Positions 1 through 11,134 of a stretch of 64,000 bases of DNA are shown one piece after another. Location of the stretch: positions 9,238,001 to 9,302,000 of the forward strand of contig NZ_CP107935.1 in assembly GCF_036038375.1 (NCBI RefSeq). The letters run 5' to 3'. Below the pieces are notes generated by a model that searched no databases, was not told the DNA's origin, and saw only the letters and a program-made list of their open reading frames with translations. The DNA is from Streptomyces sp. NBC_00414. Lineage in GTDB: Bacteria > Actinomycetota > Actinomycetes > Streptomycetales > Streptomycetaceae. The translations under genes and the position numbers were made by a program. Position 1 is the stretch's first letter. Every line of letters starts with the position of its first letter.

Positions 1-654
1 GTGCCGGACACGTGGGTCGTCGCCTGGTGGTTCGTCCTGCCGCTGCTCGCCGCCCTGGGACTGGCGATCGCGGCAAGGGCCCGGCGCACCACCCCCACAC
101 TCCTGCCGCTGGCCTGCGCCGCCACGGCCGGCACCCCCTACCTGCTCATGATCGGATACGCCGCGCCACGCTTCCTGCTGCCGATGTACGCGCTCCTCGT
201 CATCCCGGCCGCCGACGCCCTCGTCCACCTGGTCACCGCGTCGAGCCGCAAGAGGCGACCGGTGGCCGCGACCCTGGTGACGCTCGGCCTCGCCGGACAC
301 CTGGCCGTCCAGTACACCGTGCTGGCGGCGGCGGTGGACCGCACCACCTCCTCCCACCGCGACTGGGCCCGCACCGCGGCCGAACTGCACCGGCTCGGCG
401 TACGGCCGCCGTGCACGCTCACCGGGCACCGGGCCACCCCGATCGCCTTCTACGCCGGCTGCCGCTCCGTCCAGACCCACGGACACAACGCCAACACCAC
501 CGCCGCGGACATCGAGCGGGCCGCCCGGCGGCAGCCGACAGCGGCCCTCACCACGCGGCGGGAGCCGCCGCCCGGGTTCGCCCGGGACTGGGAACGGCAC
601 CGCGGCGGCCGACTGAGCCTCTATGTGGCGCCCGCGCCCGGCAAAGCCCCCTGA
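1..654 (+). CDS. C-terminal part of a multi-pass membrane glycosyltransferase-like protein (5' truncated)
   Basis: The frame is open from the first base, so the gene probably begins upstream and only its last 217 codons are seen. Hydrophobic helices lie near residues 5-25, 35-70 and 85-110. They are followed by a soluble C-terminal domain of about 100 residues with Cys-containing stretches (PPCTLTG, YAGCRSV). This resembles the end of polytopic mannosyltransferase-like proteins (GT-C fold), where helices precede a periplasmic domain, but the catalytic part is missing. The substrate cannot be inferred. It is followed after about 120 bp by icd on the same strand, with a separate promoter region between them. 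Confidence 0.55.
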   Translation: MPDTWVVAWWFVLPLLAALGLAIAARARRTTPTLLPLACAATAGTPYLLMIGYAAPRFLLPMYALLVIPAADALVHLVTASSRKRRPVAATLVTLGLAGHLAVQYTVLAAAVDRTTSSHRDWARTAAELHRLGVRPPCTLTGHRATPIAFYAGCRSVQTHGHNANTTAADIERAARRQPTAALTTRREPPPGFARDWERHRGGRLSLYVAPAPGKAP

Positions 655-711
655 GACCGGCCTCCGGCCGGGCCGTGGCGGAGTTGCACGGCCTCCTGTC
701 CGGTCCGGTTG

Positions 712-731
712 CATCAAGAGATATCTTGATG
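712..731. promoter_or_regulatory. Inverted repeat upstream of icd (candidate operator)
   Basis: CATCAAGA and TCTTGATG form perfect 8-bp arms around a GATA spacer. A further TCTTGATGTCGAG half-palindrome overlaps the right arm. The site lies about 45 bp before the icd start, where a regulator could block or activate the promoter. The binding protein is unknown. Confidence 0.5.
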
Positions 732-775
732 TCGAGCAATGTTGCAGACTTTGCAGACGTGGAGCGGAGCACCCG

Positions 776-2995
<2,220 letters not shown>

Positions 2996-3051
2996 GCCTT
3001 CGGCTCCGCTTGCGCCCGGGATTCGTCCGCGGGTGCGTTGTGGCTGGTCGC

Positions 3052-3089
3052 GCAGTTCCCCGCGCCCCTGAGGGGGTGCGGGGAACTGC
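3052..3089. terminator. Hairpin after icd, copy of the dispersed GTTCCCCGCGCCCC element
   Basis: GCAGTTCCCCGC at 3052-3063 pairs perfectly with GCGGGGAACTGC at 3078-3089, and the loop adds CCCC/GGGG pairing. The same core occurs at 30490-31000 and 61790, so this is one copy of a repeated extragenic palindrome that probably also terminates icd transcription. Confidence 0.7.
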
Positions 3090-3133
3090 TAGTTCCGCTC
3101 GATGACCCCGGACCCCGGATGGGCAGGTCGGCG

Positions 3134-4597
3134 ATGGCGATGCAGGTGGAGACGCACGGGCTCGACGTGATCGGGGACGGCGAGCGCAAAGGCACGCCCC
3201 GTACGCTCTTCTGGCCCTGGTTCGGGGCGAATGTGTCCATTCTCGGACTCAGCTACGGGTCGTTCGCCCTCGGGTTCGGGATCTCGTTCTGGCAGGCGCT
3301 CGCCGCCGGAGTGATCGGCATCGTCTTCTCCTTCCTGCTCTGCGGTCTCGTCGCGGTCGCGGGCAAGCGCGGCTCGGCGCCGACGATGGTGATGAGCCGC
3401 GCCGCCTACGGCGTACGGGGCAACCGTCTGCCCGCGGTGGTGTCCTGGATGCTCACCGTCGGCTGGGAGACCGTGCTCACGGCCCTGGCGACGATGGCCA
3501 CCGCGACCGTGCTGGACCGGCTCGGGTGGGGCGGCGGCACCGGGACCAAGGTGGTCGCCCTGATCGTCGTCGGGGCGCTCGTCGTGGTCGGCGGAGTCAT
3601 GGGCTTCGACCTGATCATGAGGCTCCAGACGGTGATCACCGTCGTCACCGGGCTCCTGACCGTCGTCTACATCGGGCTCGTCGCCGACCACATCCACTGG
3701 TCGGCCGTCAGCGCCGTACCGGCGGGCTCCGCCCAGGAGTTCATCGGCGCGCTCGTCTTCATGATGACCGGCTTCGGCCTCGGCTGGGTCAACGCCGCCG
3801 CCGACTACTCGCGCTACCTGCCCCGCGACTCCTCCGGCCGGGGCGTGGTCGGGTGGACCACCTTCGGCGCGTCCTTGGCACCCCTGATCCTGCTGGTCTT
3901 CGGTCTGCTGCTCGCCGGCTCGTCCACGACGCTCAACACGGCGATCGCGGCCGACCCGATCGGTGCGCTCACCACGATCCTGCCCACCTGGTTCCTGATC
4001 CCCTTCGCGCTGGTGGCCGTACTCGGCCTGGTCGGCGGGGCGGTCCTCGACATCTACTCCTCCGGCCTGGCCCTGCTCGCGGCCGGCCTGCGCGTACCGC
4101 GCTATCTGGCGGCCCTGCTGGACGGCGTCCTGATGATCGCGGGCTCGGTCTACATCGTCTTCCTCGCGGACGACTTCCTGGGACAGTTCATCGGCTTCCT
4201 CACCACGCTCGGCGTGCCGGTCGCGGCCTGGTGCGGTGTGATGCTCGCCGACCTGGCGCTGCGCCGCCGCGACTACGACGAGGCGGACCTGTTCCGTGTG
4301 AAGGGCCGCTACGGAGACGTCGAACCGCTCCCGCTGCTGCTCACCCTCGCCGCCACGGCGATCGGCTGGGGGCTGGTCACCAACTCGGCCGCCGGCTGGC
4401 TGGAATGGCAGGGCTATCTGCTCGGACCGCTGGGCCTCGGCGGCAAGGACGGCACCTGGGCCTACGCGAACCTGGGCGTCCTCGCGGCGCTCGCCCTAGG
4501 CTTCCTCGGCACCCTCGCACTCGGCCGGAGAAGGGTGCGTACGCAGGAGGAACAGGCCCCGAGCGGACCGGTGGACGGGAAGGCGCCGAACGCATGA
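3134..4597 (+). CDS. NCS1-family nucleobase:cation symporter (cytosine/purine permease type)
   Basis: Inner-membrane symporter of about 487 residues with roughly 12 hydrophobic helices. The N-terminus has the family hallmark GTPRTLFWPWFGANVSILG, and helix 3 carries SRAAYGVRGNRLPAVVSW. Starts at 3119, 3134 and 3140 are all possible. ATG 3134 was chosen because an AGG lies seven bases upstream and because the sequence before 3110 is a terminator repeat. The TGA stop overlaps the ATG of the next gene (ATGA), so the two are translationally coupled. The substrate is a nucleobase or a related ring compound; I cannot tell which one. Confidence 0.88.
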   Translation: MAMQVETHGLDVIGDGERKGTPRTLFWPWFGANVSILGLSYGSFALGFGISFWQALAAGVIGIVFSFLLCGLVAVAGKRGSAPTMVMSRAAYGVRGNRLPAVVSWMLTVGWETVLTALATMATATVLDRLGWGGGTGTKVVALIVVGALVVVGGVMGFDLIMRLQTVITVVTGLLTVVYIGLVADHIHWSAVSAVPAGSAQEFIGALVFMMTGFGLGWVNAAADYSRYLPRDSSGRGVVGWTTFGASLAPLILLVFGLLLAGSSTTLNTAIAADPIGALTTILPTWFLIPFALVAVLGLVGGAVLDIYSSGLALLAAGLRVPRYLAALLDGVLMIAGSVYIVFLADDFLGQFIGFLTTLGVPVAAWCGVMLADLALRRRDYDEADLFRVKGRYGDVEPLPLLLTLAATAIGWGLVTNSAAGWLEWQGYLLGPLGLGGKDGTWAYANLGVLAALALGFLGTLALGRRRVRTQEEQAPSGPVDGKAPNA

Positions 4598-5199
4598 GCG
4601 GCAGTGGCCGAGACGATCTCGGCGACCTCCGAGGTGGCGGCCCCCTCGGCGGGACCCGTGACCACCTGGCCGTCGTCGACATGCAACGCGTCTTCGCCGA
4701 GCCGGACAGTCCGTGGGCCACGCCCCGTTTCGGCGAGGCGGCCGACGGAGTGCGCCGCCTGCTGCCCGCCTTCGCGGAGCGGGTCACCTTCACCCGCTTC
4801 CTGGCACCCGCCGAACCGGCCGGCGCCTGGCGCGCGTACTACGAGCAGTGGCCCTTCGCGCTGCGGCCCCCGCACGACCGGCTGTGGGAACTGGTCGACG
4901 AACTCGCGCCCCACGCACGGCACTTCGTGGACGCCCACACCTTCGGCAAGTGGACCCCGGAACTGGCCGGGCGCGTGGGCCCCGAAGGCCGTCTGGTGCT
5001 CGCCGGAGTAAGCACCGACTGCTGTGTGCTGTCCACCGCGCTGGCGGCGGCCGACGCGGGGGTCGAGGTCCGGGTGGTGGCCGACGCCTGCGCGGGCGCG
5101 GACGACGCCTCGCACGCGAAGGCCCTGCAGATCATGGACCTGTACCAGCCGCTGATCCGGGTCGTCACCGTGGCCGAGGTGCTCACCGGGACGAAGTGA
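4594..5199 (+). CDS. Isochorismatase-family cysteine hydrolase
   Basis: A 201-residue cytoplasmic hydrolase. The triad expected in this family is visible: Asp29 in LAVVDMQ, Lys119 in HTFGKW, and Cys144 in GVSTDCCVLSTAL. The family includes nicotinamidases, ureidoacrylate and biuret hydrolases and true isochorismatases. There is no aryl-carrier domain, so a siderophore role is not supported. Its start overlaps the stop of the NCS1 permease, which suggests that it hydrolyses an amide derived from the imported nucleobase-like compound. That link is inferred from context only. Confidence 0.87.
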   Translation: MSGSGRDDLGDLRGGGPLGGTRDHLAVVDMQRVFAEPDSPWATPRFGEAADGVRRLLPAFAERVTFTRFLAPAEPAGAWRAYYEQWPFALRPPHDRLWELVDELAPHARHFVDAHTFGKWTPELAGRVGPEGRLVLAGVSTDCCVLSTALAAADAGVEVRVVADACAGADDASHAKALQIMDLYQPLIRVVTVAEVLTGTK

Positions 5200-5204
5200 G
5201 GCCG

Positions 5205-6470
5205 TCAGAGCCGGCCGGCTCCCGTGTAGAGGTCCAGCTCCCCCTCCAGCTCCACGGCCAGTACCGTCGCCTGCTCGTCCAGGTCGGCTGCCGCGGGCGC
5301 GTCGATCCAGGTCACCCCCGGTACCGTGTCGAGGCCGCCGGTCACGTGGTGGCCGAGTTCCGTGCCCGTGCCGAGCACCGTGACGCGCCGGACGCCGTTG
5401 CGCAGGCCCCGTACCGAGACGGTGTCGCGCGGGGCGTCGAAACACACCAGATAGAGCGTGCGCCGGTCGGCGGACAGGGTGCTGGGGCCGTAGTGGTGCC
5501 CGGCGGGCAGCCCCGCGACCGTGCCGTACACGGCAGCGGAGTGCCGTGCGATCCACGCGCCGAGGCCCTCCATGCGGTCGATCTGCTCCTGCGGGATCGT
5601 GCCGTCCTCGCGCGGTCCCGCGGCCAGCAGCAGATTGCCGCCCATGCCGATGGTCTCGGTGAAATACCGCACCAGCTGGCGCACCGACTTGAAGTCGCGG
5701 TCCTGCGGCCGGTGGCTCCATGAGTCGTTGATCGTGAGGCACAGCTCCCACGGGCCGTCCGGTGCCTGGAGAGGGGCGCCCTGTTCCGGCGTGGCGTAGT
5801 CGCCGTGGCGGAGCATCCGGCCGTTGAGGATCGTGTCCGGGTTGCCCGTGAGGATCAGCTCGGCGAGATCGTCCATCCGCCACTGCTCCTCCGTACGTTC
5901 CCACTCGCCGTCGAACCAGAGGATGTCGGGCCGGAAGCGTTCGACGAGTTCGCGGACCTGCCCGTCGCGGTACGCGAGGTAGCGCGCCCAGGCTTCCGGG
6001 TCCTCCTGGCCGGGCTCGGCCTGCGAGTACGCGTTGAGCGGCACGACGTACGGTCCGGGGTGCCGCTCGCTCGCGTAGTCCGGGTGGTTCCAGTCGGAGT
6101 GCGAGTAGTAGAGGCCGACCTTGAGATCCCGGGCGCGCAGCGCCTCGACGAACCCGGTGACGAGGTCGCGGCCCGCCGGGGTGTCCCGGACCACGTCGAG
6201 GTTGCGGTGGTCGGTGTCCCAGAGGGCGACGCCGTCGTGGTGCCGGGTGGTGAGAACCGCATACTGTGCGCCGACGCGGGCGAACAGATCGGCCCAGGCG
6301 CCGGGGTCGTAGCGCGACGCGGTGAAGCCGTCGAGCTGTTTCATGTACTGCTCGTGCGTCATCTCGCCCGTGTAGAAGGACCAGGACTCGGCGGCGCCGC
6401 CCACGGCATAGACGCCGTAGTGGATGAAGATGCCCAGCTTGGCACCGGGAAACCAGGGTTGCATCGGCAT
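5205..6470 (-). CDS. Alpha-L-fucosidase, GH29 family, cytoplasmic
   Basis: A 421-residue glycoside hydrolase. The N-terminus WFPGAKLGIFIHYGVYAVGG and the TTRHHDGVALWDT stretch are diagnostic of GH29. The nucleophile is Asp187 in ILWFDGEWE. There is no signal peptide, so it should act on imported oligosaccharides. The stop lies five bases from the stop of the cysteine hydrolase, a convergent arrangement with no room for a separate terminator. The gene is transcribed divergently from the amylase. No fucose transporter is adjacent, so the physiological substrate is unknown. Confidence 0.92.
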   Translation of the reverse strand: MPMQPWFPGAKLGIFIHYGVYAVGGAAESWSFYTGEMTHEQYMKQLDGFTASRYDPGAWADLFARVGAQYAVLTTRHHDGVALWDTDHRNLDVVRDTPAGRDLVTGFVEALRARDLKVGLYYSHSDWNHPDYASERHPGPYVVPLNAYSQAEPGQEDPEAWARYLAYRDGQVRELVERFRPDILWFDGEWERTEEQWRMDDLAELILTGNPDTILNGRMLRHGDYATPEQGAPLQAPDGPWELCLTINDSWSHRPQDRDFKSVRQLVRYFTETIGMGGNLLLAAGPREDGTIPQEQIDRMEGLGAWIARHSAAVYGTVAGLPAGHHYGPSTLSADRRTLYLVCFDAPRDTVSVRGLRNGVRRVTVLGTGTELGHHVTGGLDTVPGVTWIDAPAAADLDEQATVLAVELEGELDLYTGAGRL

Positions 6471-6565
6471 GCGTCCACGCTAGGCGCGCACCCCTCGCGG
6501 CGCGTGGGCGCCGGTCACCACTACTGGTCCGTTTTCACCCTGCGGCCCGGCCGCTGCGCGATGCC

Positions 6566-6594
6566 TTTACGTGGCTGTCATGTACCTGTAGCTT
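6566..6594 (+). promoter_or_regulatory. Candidate amylase promoter
   Basis: TTTACG at 6566-6571 and TAGCTT at 6589-6594 are separated by 17 bases, giving a predicted transcription start near 6601. This matches vegetative sigma-factor spacing. The start would fall exactly on the CTGCAAG motif at 6600. Confidence 0.5.
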
Positions 6595-6599
6595 CCGCG

Positions 6600-6638
6600 C
6601 TGCAAGGAGTTTCAGGAACTTGCCGGTTCTCTTTGCAG
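6600..6638. promoter_or_regulatory. Candidate MalR-type operator cluster
   Basis: CTGCAAG at 6600-6606 is the exact reverse complement of CTTGCAG, the motif I recall for the Streptomyces LacI-family maltose regulator (MalR/Reg1). ACTTGCCG (6618-6625) and CTTTGCAG (6631-6638) are near-matches in the opposite orientation. The cluster covers the predicted +1 of the amylase promoter, consistent with repression relieved by maltodextrin. Confidence 0.5.
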
Positions 6639-6676
6639 AGCAACTCCCCACCTCCCGGCCCGCATTGGAGACGCTC

Positions 6677-9652
6677 ATGGGACGCACCTTCCTCTGTCGG
6701 CCGAGGCGCCCGCTCGTTGCGGTGGTGGTGGCGACCGGACTGCTCGGCGCGCTCGCGGGACCACCGGAAACCGGCGCCGCCTCGATGAGGACGACCGCCG
6801 CCGAGGCGAACACGGCGACCGTCTTCCACTACACGAAGACCAAGAACTGGACGTCCACGTATCTGCACTACGCGCCGGACGGCGGCGCGTGGACCACCGC
6901 GCCGGGTACGAAGATGGAGGCGGCCTGCACGGACTGGGTGAAGCAGACCGTCGACCTGGGCTCGGCGGCCGGACTCGCGGCCACCTTCAACAACGGCAAC
7001 GGCGTCTGGGACAACAACGGCGGCGCCAACTACGCGCTGGGCACCGGGAACATCACCGTCAAGGACGGGGTGATCGCCCACAGCGACCCGTGCGCCGGCA
7101 CCGATCCCGTCGAGGGCAACAGGGCCACGGTCTACTACTCGACGGCGACGACCGGCTGGACGACGGCCAACCTCCACTACGCGCCGACGGGTGGCACCTG
7201 GACGACCGCGCCCGGAGTCGGCATGGAGGCGGCCTGCACGGGCTGGTGGAAGAAGACCCTGGACATCGGCACGGCGACCGCACTGAAGGCCGCCTTCAAC
7301 AACGGCAACGGCGTCTGGGACAACAACAACAGCGCCGACTACGCCCTCACCACCGGCACTTCGACCGTCAAGGACCGTACGGTCACCAGGGACGCGAAGG
7401 ACCCGTGCGCCGCCGAGGAGCCGGACACCCAGGCGCCGACAGCGCCCACCGGGGTCACCGCGAGTGCCACGAGCACCTCGGTCGTCCTGAGCTGGAACGC
7501 GTCGACCGACGACACCGGAGTGACCAGGTACCAGGTGACCCGCACCGGCGGCACCAAAGGCACGGTCGTCACCGACATCGCCTCAACGGTGTACTCCGAC
7601 ACGGGACTTGAGGAGAGGACCGGCTACACGTACACGGTGAAGGCGGTCGACGCGGCGGGCAACACCTCGCCCGCCTCCACCGGGGCCTCCGCGACCACCG
7701 GCGAGAAGGCCCCCGAACCCGCCTCCGGCACCCCACTGGGCACCGACCCCCGCAAGGACCCCATCTACTTCGTCCTCACCGCCCGCTTCCACGACGGCGA
7801 CAGCTCCAACAACCGCGGCGGCAGCCGGCACACCAAGTCAGGCAACGCGGCCAACGACGACCCCATGTTCCGGGGCGACTTCAAGGGACTGGTCGAGAAA
7901 CTCGACTACATCAAGGCGCTCGGCTTCTCGGCGGTCTGGGTCACCCCGGTGGTGCTCAACCGGTCGGACTACGACTACCACGGCTATCACGGCTACGACT
8001 TCTACAAGGTCGACCCACGCCTGGAATCGGCGGGCGCCTCCTACCAGGACCTGATCAACGCGGCGCACGCCAAGGGCATGAAGATCTACCAGGACGTCGT
8101 CTACAACCACAGCTCCCGCTGGGGCGCCAAAGGCCTGTTCACCCCCACGGTGTACGGCGTCCGCGACTCCCAGTGGAGCTGGTACTACGACGAGAGGAAC
8201 GCGGGCTTCGAGTACGACGGCCTCACCGTCGAGCCCAAGTCCGGCAAGGCGTACTACAACGGCGACCTCTGGTCGACCGCCGAACCGTCCGGGAACACCT
8301 GTCTCGACTGGGGCAGGCCCACCGGCGGCAAGAGCGCCGAGGGCTACACGCTCTACAACTGCCAGTGGCCGAGCCCCACTTCGGGCATGTTCCCCAAGGC
8401 GCTCTACCACCGGTGCTGGATCGGCAACTGGGAGGGCGAGGACGCCCGTTCCTGCTGGCTGCACGAGGACCTGGCCGACTTCGACACCGAGAACACGCAG
8501 GTCCAGAACTACCTGATCGGTGCGTACGACAAGTACATCGACATGGGCGTCGACGGGTTCCGCGTGGACACGGCCGTGCACATACCCCGCGTGACCTGGA
8601 ACCGCCGTTTCCTGCCCGCCATCCAGGAGCGCGTCACCCAGAGGTTCGGCGCCGAGGCCGCGAAGAACTTCTTCGTCTTCGGCGAGGTCGCGGCCTTCGT
8701 GAACGACAAGTGGAACCGCGGCTCGGTCAACCACTCCGCGCAGTTCTACACCTGGAAGGAGCGCAAGGAGTACAGCGCGGACGACGAGGCGGCGGCCCTG
8801 GAACAGTTCACCTACGAGAACGACCAGGGCACGGGGAACCAGCCGACCTCCACCAACGCCTTCCTGAACGGGAACAGCTACCACACGCCCGACCGCAGTC
8901 GGTTCTCCGGCATGAACATCATCGACATGCGCATGCACATGAACTTCGGTGACGCCCAGAACGCCTACGGCAACGGCAAGGACTCAGACGACAGCGTCAA
9001 CGACGCCACGTACAACGTCGTCTACGTCGACAGTCACGACTACGGGCCCAACAAGAGCAGTGAGCGCTACACCGGCGGCACCGACGCGTGGGCCGAGAAC
9101 ATGGCTCTGATGTGGACCTTCCGGGGCATCCCCACCCTGTACTACGGCTCGGAGATCGAGTTCCAGAAGGGCAAGAAGATCGACTGCGGTCCGAGCTGCC
9201 CGCTGGCCACGACCGGTCGCGCCTACTACGGCGACCACCTCGCCGGCAGCGTTACGGCCTCCGACTTCGGCACGGTCGGCTCCGCGAGCGGCGAGGTCGC
9301 GAACACCCTCGCCCAGCCCCTGGTCAAGCACCTCCAGCGGCTCAACCGGATCCGCCGGGCCGTCCCGGCGCTCCAGACGGGCCAGTACTCCACGGAGGGG
9401 ATCAGCGGCTCGATGGCCTTCAAGCGCCGGTACACCAGCGGTTCGACGGACAGTTTCGCCCTGGTCACCGTCACGGGCGACGCCACGTACACGGGCATCC
9501 CGAACGGCACCTACAAGGACGCCGTCACCGGGGACGTGAAGACCGTCTCGAACGGGACGCTGAGCGTCGCCGCGCCCGGCAAGGGCAACCTCCGCGTGTA
9601 CGTGCTGAACGGCCCCGGGAAGATCGGCACCGACGGCCCGTACCTCAAGTAG
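6677..9652 (+). CDS. Secreted alpha-amylase, GH13, with two CBM25 starch-binding modules and an FN3 domain
   Basis: Predicted extracellular starch-degrading enzyme of 991 residues. A basic, hydrophobic signal peptide (about 1-35) is followed by two CBM25 repeats (about 46-133 and 150-233). Each carries an LHYAP...WTTAPG pattern and FNNGNGVWDNN. An FN3 domain (about 252-342) leads to the GH13 catalytic domain. GH13 regions are visible: DVVYNH (473-478), GFRVD with nucleophile Asp631, FVFGE with acid Glu670, and VDSHD. ATG 6677 is preceded by TTGGAG. The protein runs to a C-terminal beta domain. The promoter and possible MalR sites lie upstream. Exact product specificity (endo-amylase versus maltogenic) is not determined. 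Confidence 0.94.
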   Translation: MGRTFLCRPRRPLVAVVVATGLLGALAGPPETGAASMRTTAAEANTATVFHYTKTKNWTSTYLHYAPDGGAWTTAPGTKMEAACTDWVKQTVDLGSAAGLAATFNNGNGVWDNNGGANYALGTGNITVKDGVIAHSDPCAGTDPVEGNRATVYYSTATTGWTTANLHYAPTGGTWTTAPGVGMEAACTGWWKKTLDIGTATALKAAFNNGNGVWDNNNSADYALTTGTSTVKDRTVTRDAKDPCAAEEPDTQAPTAPTGVTASATSTSVVLSWNASTDDTGVTRYQVTRTGGTKGTVVTDIASTVYSDTGLEERTGYTYTVKAVDAAGNTSPASTGASATTGEKAPEPASGTPLGTDPRKDPIYFVLTARFHDGDSSNNRGGSRHTKSGNAANDDPMFRGDFKGLVEKLDYIKALGFSAVWVTPVVLNRSDYDYHGYHGYDFYKVDPRLESAGASYQDLINAAHAKGMKIYQDVVYNHSSRWGAKGLFTPTVYGVRDSQWSWYYDERNAGFEYDGLTVEPKSGKAYYNGDLWSTAEPSGNTCLDWGRPTGGKSAEGYTLYNCQWPSPTSGMFPKALYHRCWIGNWEGEDARSCWLHEDLADFDTENTQVQNYLIGAYDKYIDMGVDGFRVDTAVHIPRVTWNRRFLPAIQERVTQRFGAEAAKNFFVFGEVAAFVNDKWNRGSVNHSAQFYTWKERKEYSADDEAAALEQFTYENDQGTGNQPTSTNAFLNGNSYHTPDRSRFSGMNIIDMRMHMNFGDAQNAYGNGKDSDDSVNDATYNVVYVDSHDYGPNKSSERYTGGTDAWAENMALMWTFRGIPTLYYGSEIEFQKGKKIDCGPSCPLATTGRAYYGDHLAGSVTASDFGTVGSASGEVANTLAQPLVKHLQRLNRIRRAVPALQTGQYSTEGISGSMAFKRRYTSGSTDSFALVTVTGDATYTGIPNGTYKDAVTGDVKTVSNGTLSVAAPGKGNLRVYVLNGPGKIGTDGPYLK

Positions 9653-9763
9653 GCGCGGGGGCGGTCCACTTGGCGGTATCCGGTGGGTACAGGAGACACC
9701 GGTCGCGTGTTCAATCACGGGTACCGCGTCACATACGGACCGCCCCACCCGTCAGGAGGCACC

Positions 9764-11005
9764 GTGATCGCCCCTCCCGAGCCAGGACTCACCGAACGCG
9801 AACTCATCGACCGCGCCGTCGCCCTGCGACCCGCACTTCTCGAACGCCAGGCGGAGACCGAGGAGTTGACGCGCTACCCGCAGGAGACGCACGAGGACTT
9901 CCTGCGGGCCGGCTTCTACCGGACCCTGCAGCCGCGCCGCTACGGCGGATACGAGTTCGGGCTGCCGACCTTCTTCCGCGTGGTCACCGAGATCACCCGC
10001 GGCTGCCCCTCCACCGGCTGGGCCCTGTCCCTGACCGCCGCCCATGTCCTGCAGTTCGCCGCGCAGTTCGACGAGCGGACACAGGACGAGGTCTTCGGCG
10101 ACGACGGCGAGTTCCGCGCCGCGTCCACCGTCGCACCCGTCGGAGTCGCCCAGCCGGACGGCGACGACGGAATAGTCCTGGACGGCACCTGGCCGTACTC
10201 CTCCGGCTCCCCGTACTCCACCCACTACCTCGGCCAGACCCTGCGCGCGCCCGAGAAGCCCGGCGACCCGCCCGGACCGCTGGTGCTGTTCGTCGCCCCG
10301 CGCCCGGTGTGGGAACTCGTCGACGACTGGCACGGCGTCCTCGGCCTGCGCGGCAGCGGTTCCAACAGCATCCGCATGGCACAGGCCCGTATCCCCGAAC
10401 ACCTCACCCGGGAGGTGAGCCTCCTCGACCTGCCCGTGGAGGGCGGCACCCCCGGCTCGAAGCTGCACGGCAACGCGCTGTACGCGGGACGCGCGCCCAG
10501 CGTCTACCACGGGGAACTGGCGGCCATCATGACCGGCATCGGATACGCCGCCGCGGACGAGTACGCCCGGATCCTCGCCGACCGGCCGCTCACCCTGGAA
10601 CCGGACCGCACCCGGTCGCAGCTCCACGACTACCAACGCCACCTCGGCGAGGCACTCGGCATGATCCACACCGCCGAGGCGGCCCTCCAGCGCAACGCCG
10701 AGGACTACATGGAGGCCTGCCGCCGCAACGTGTCGGGCGAGGCGCCCTTCACCGTCGCCGACGACAACCGCCTCGCGTTCGTCTTCCTCAACGCCGGCCG
10801 CATGGCCTACGACGCCCTGCAGACCATCCTCTTCCGCACGGCAGGCTCCCGCTACGCCCGGGACGGCGAGCGGATGCAGCGCTACTTCCGGGACGCCGCC
10901 ACGTACTGGTCGCACATCGGGGCGAGCATGGCCGAGCCACTGGCCCGGCGGGTCGGCTGCGACCGGCTGGGACTGCCCTCGCACGACATTCCGCTCATCC
11001 CGTGA
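9764..11005 (+). CDS. Acyl-CoA dehydrogenase-fold protein, probable group D flavin monooxygenase
   Basis: A 413-residue protein of the acyl-CoA dehydrogenase superfamily. GFYRTLQPRRYGGYEFGLP and TRGCPSTGWALSL resemble the N-terminal and middle regions of flavin-dependent hydroxylases such as HsaA or HpaB-like oxygenases more than of true dehydrogenases. The middle domain includes GLRGSGSNSIRM, and the C-terminal helical domain carries FRTAGSRYARDG. The GTG start at 9764 has an excellent AGGAGG site. No flavin reductase is adjacent, so reduced flavin would have to come from elsewhere. The substrate is unknown. A distant relative of similar type lies at 37659-38846. Confidence 0.78.
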   Translation: MIAPPEPGLTERELIDRAVALRPALLERQAETEELTRYPQETHEDFLRAGFYRTLQPRRYGGYEFGLPTFFRVVTEITRGCPSTGWALSLTAAHVLQFAAQFDERTQDEVFGDDGEFRAASTVAPVGVAQPDGDDGIVLDGTWPYSSGSPYSTHYLGQTLRAPEKPGDPPGPLVLFVAPRPVWELVDDWHGVLGLRGSGSNSIRMAQARIPEHLTREVSLLDLPVEGGTPGSKLHGNALYAGRAPSVYHGELAAIMTGIGYAAADEYARILADRPLTLEPDRTRSQLHDYQRHLGEALGMIHTAEAALQRNAEDYMEACRRNVSGEAPFTVADDNRLAFVFLNAGRMAYDALQTILFRTAGSRYARDGERMQRYFRDAATYWSHIGASMAEPLARRVGCDRLGLPSHDIPLIP

Positions 11006-11134
11006 CCGTTCGGTGCGAGGTGTGTGGAGTGTGTGGAGCGGGCATGGCACCTCCCCTGACGGGTACGCAATCAGCCGCGCCCGAGTCGGCAACGACACGG
11101 GCGGCCTGTTTTCGCCACTACGTCTGGATGTGCC

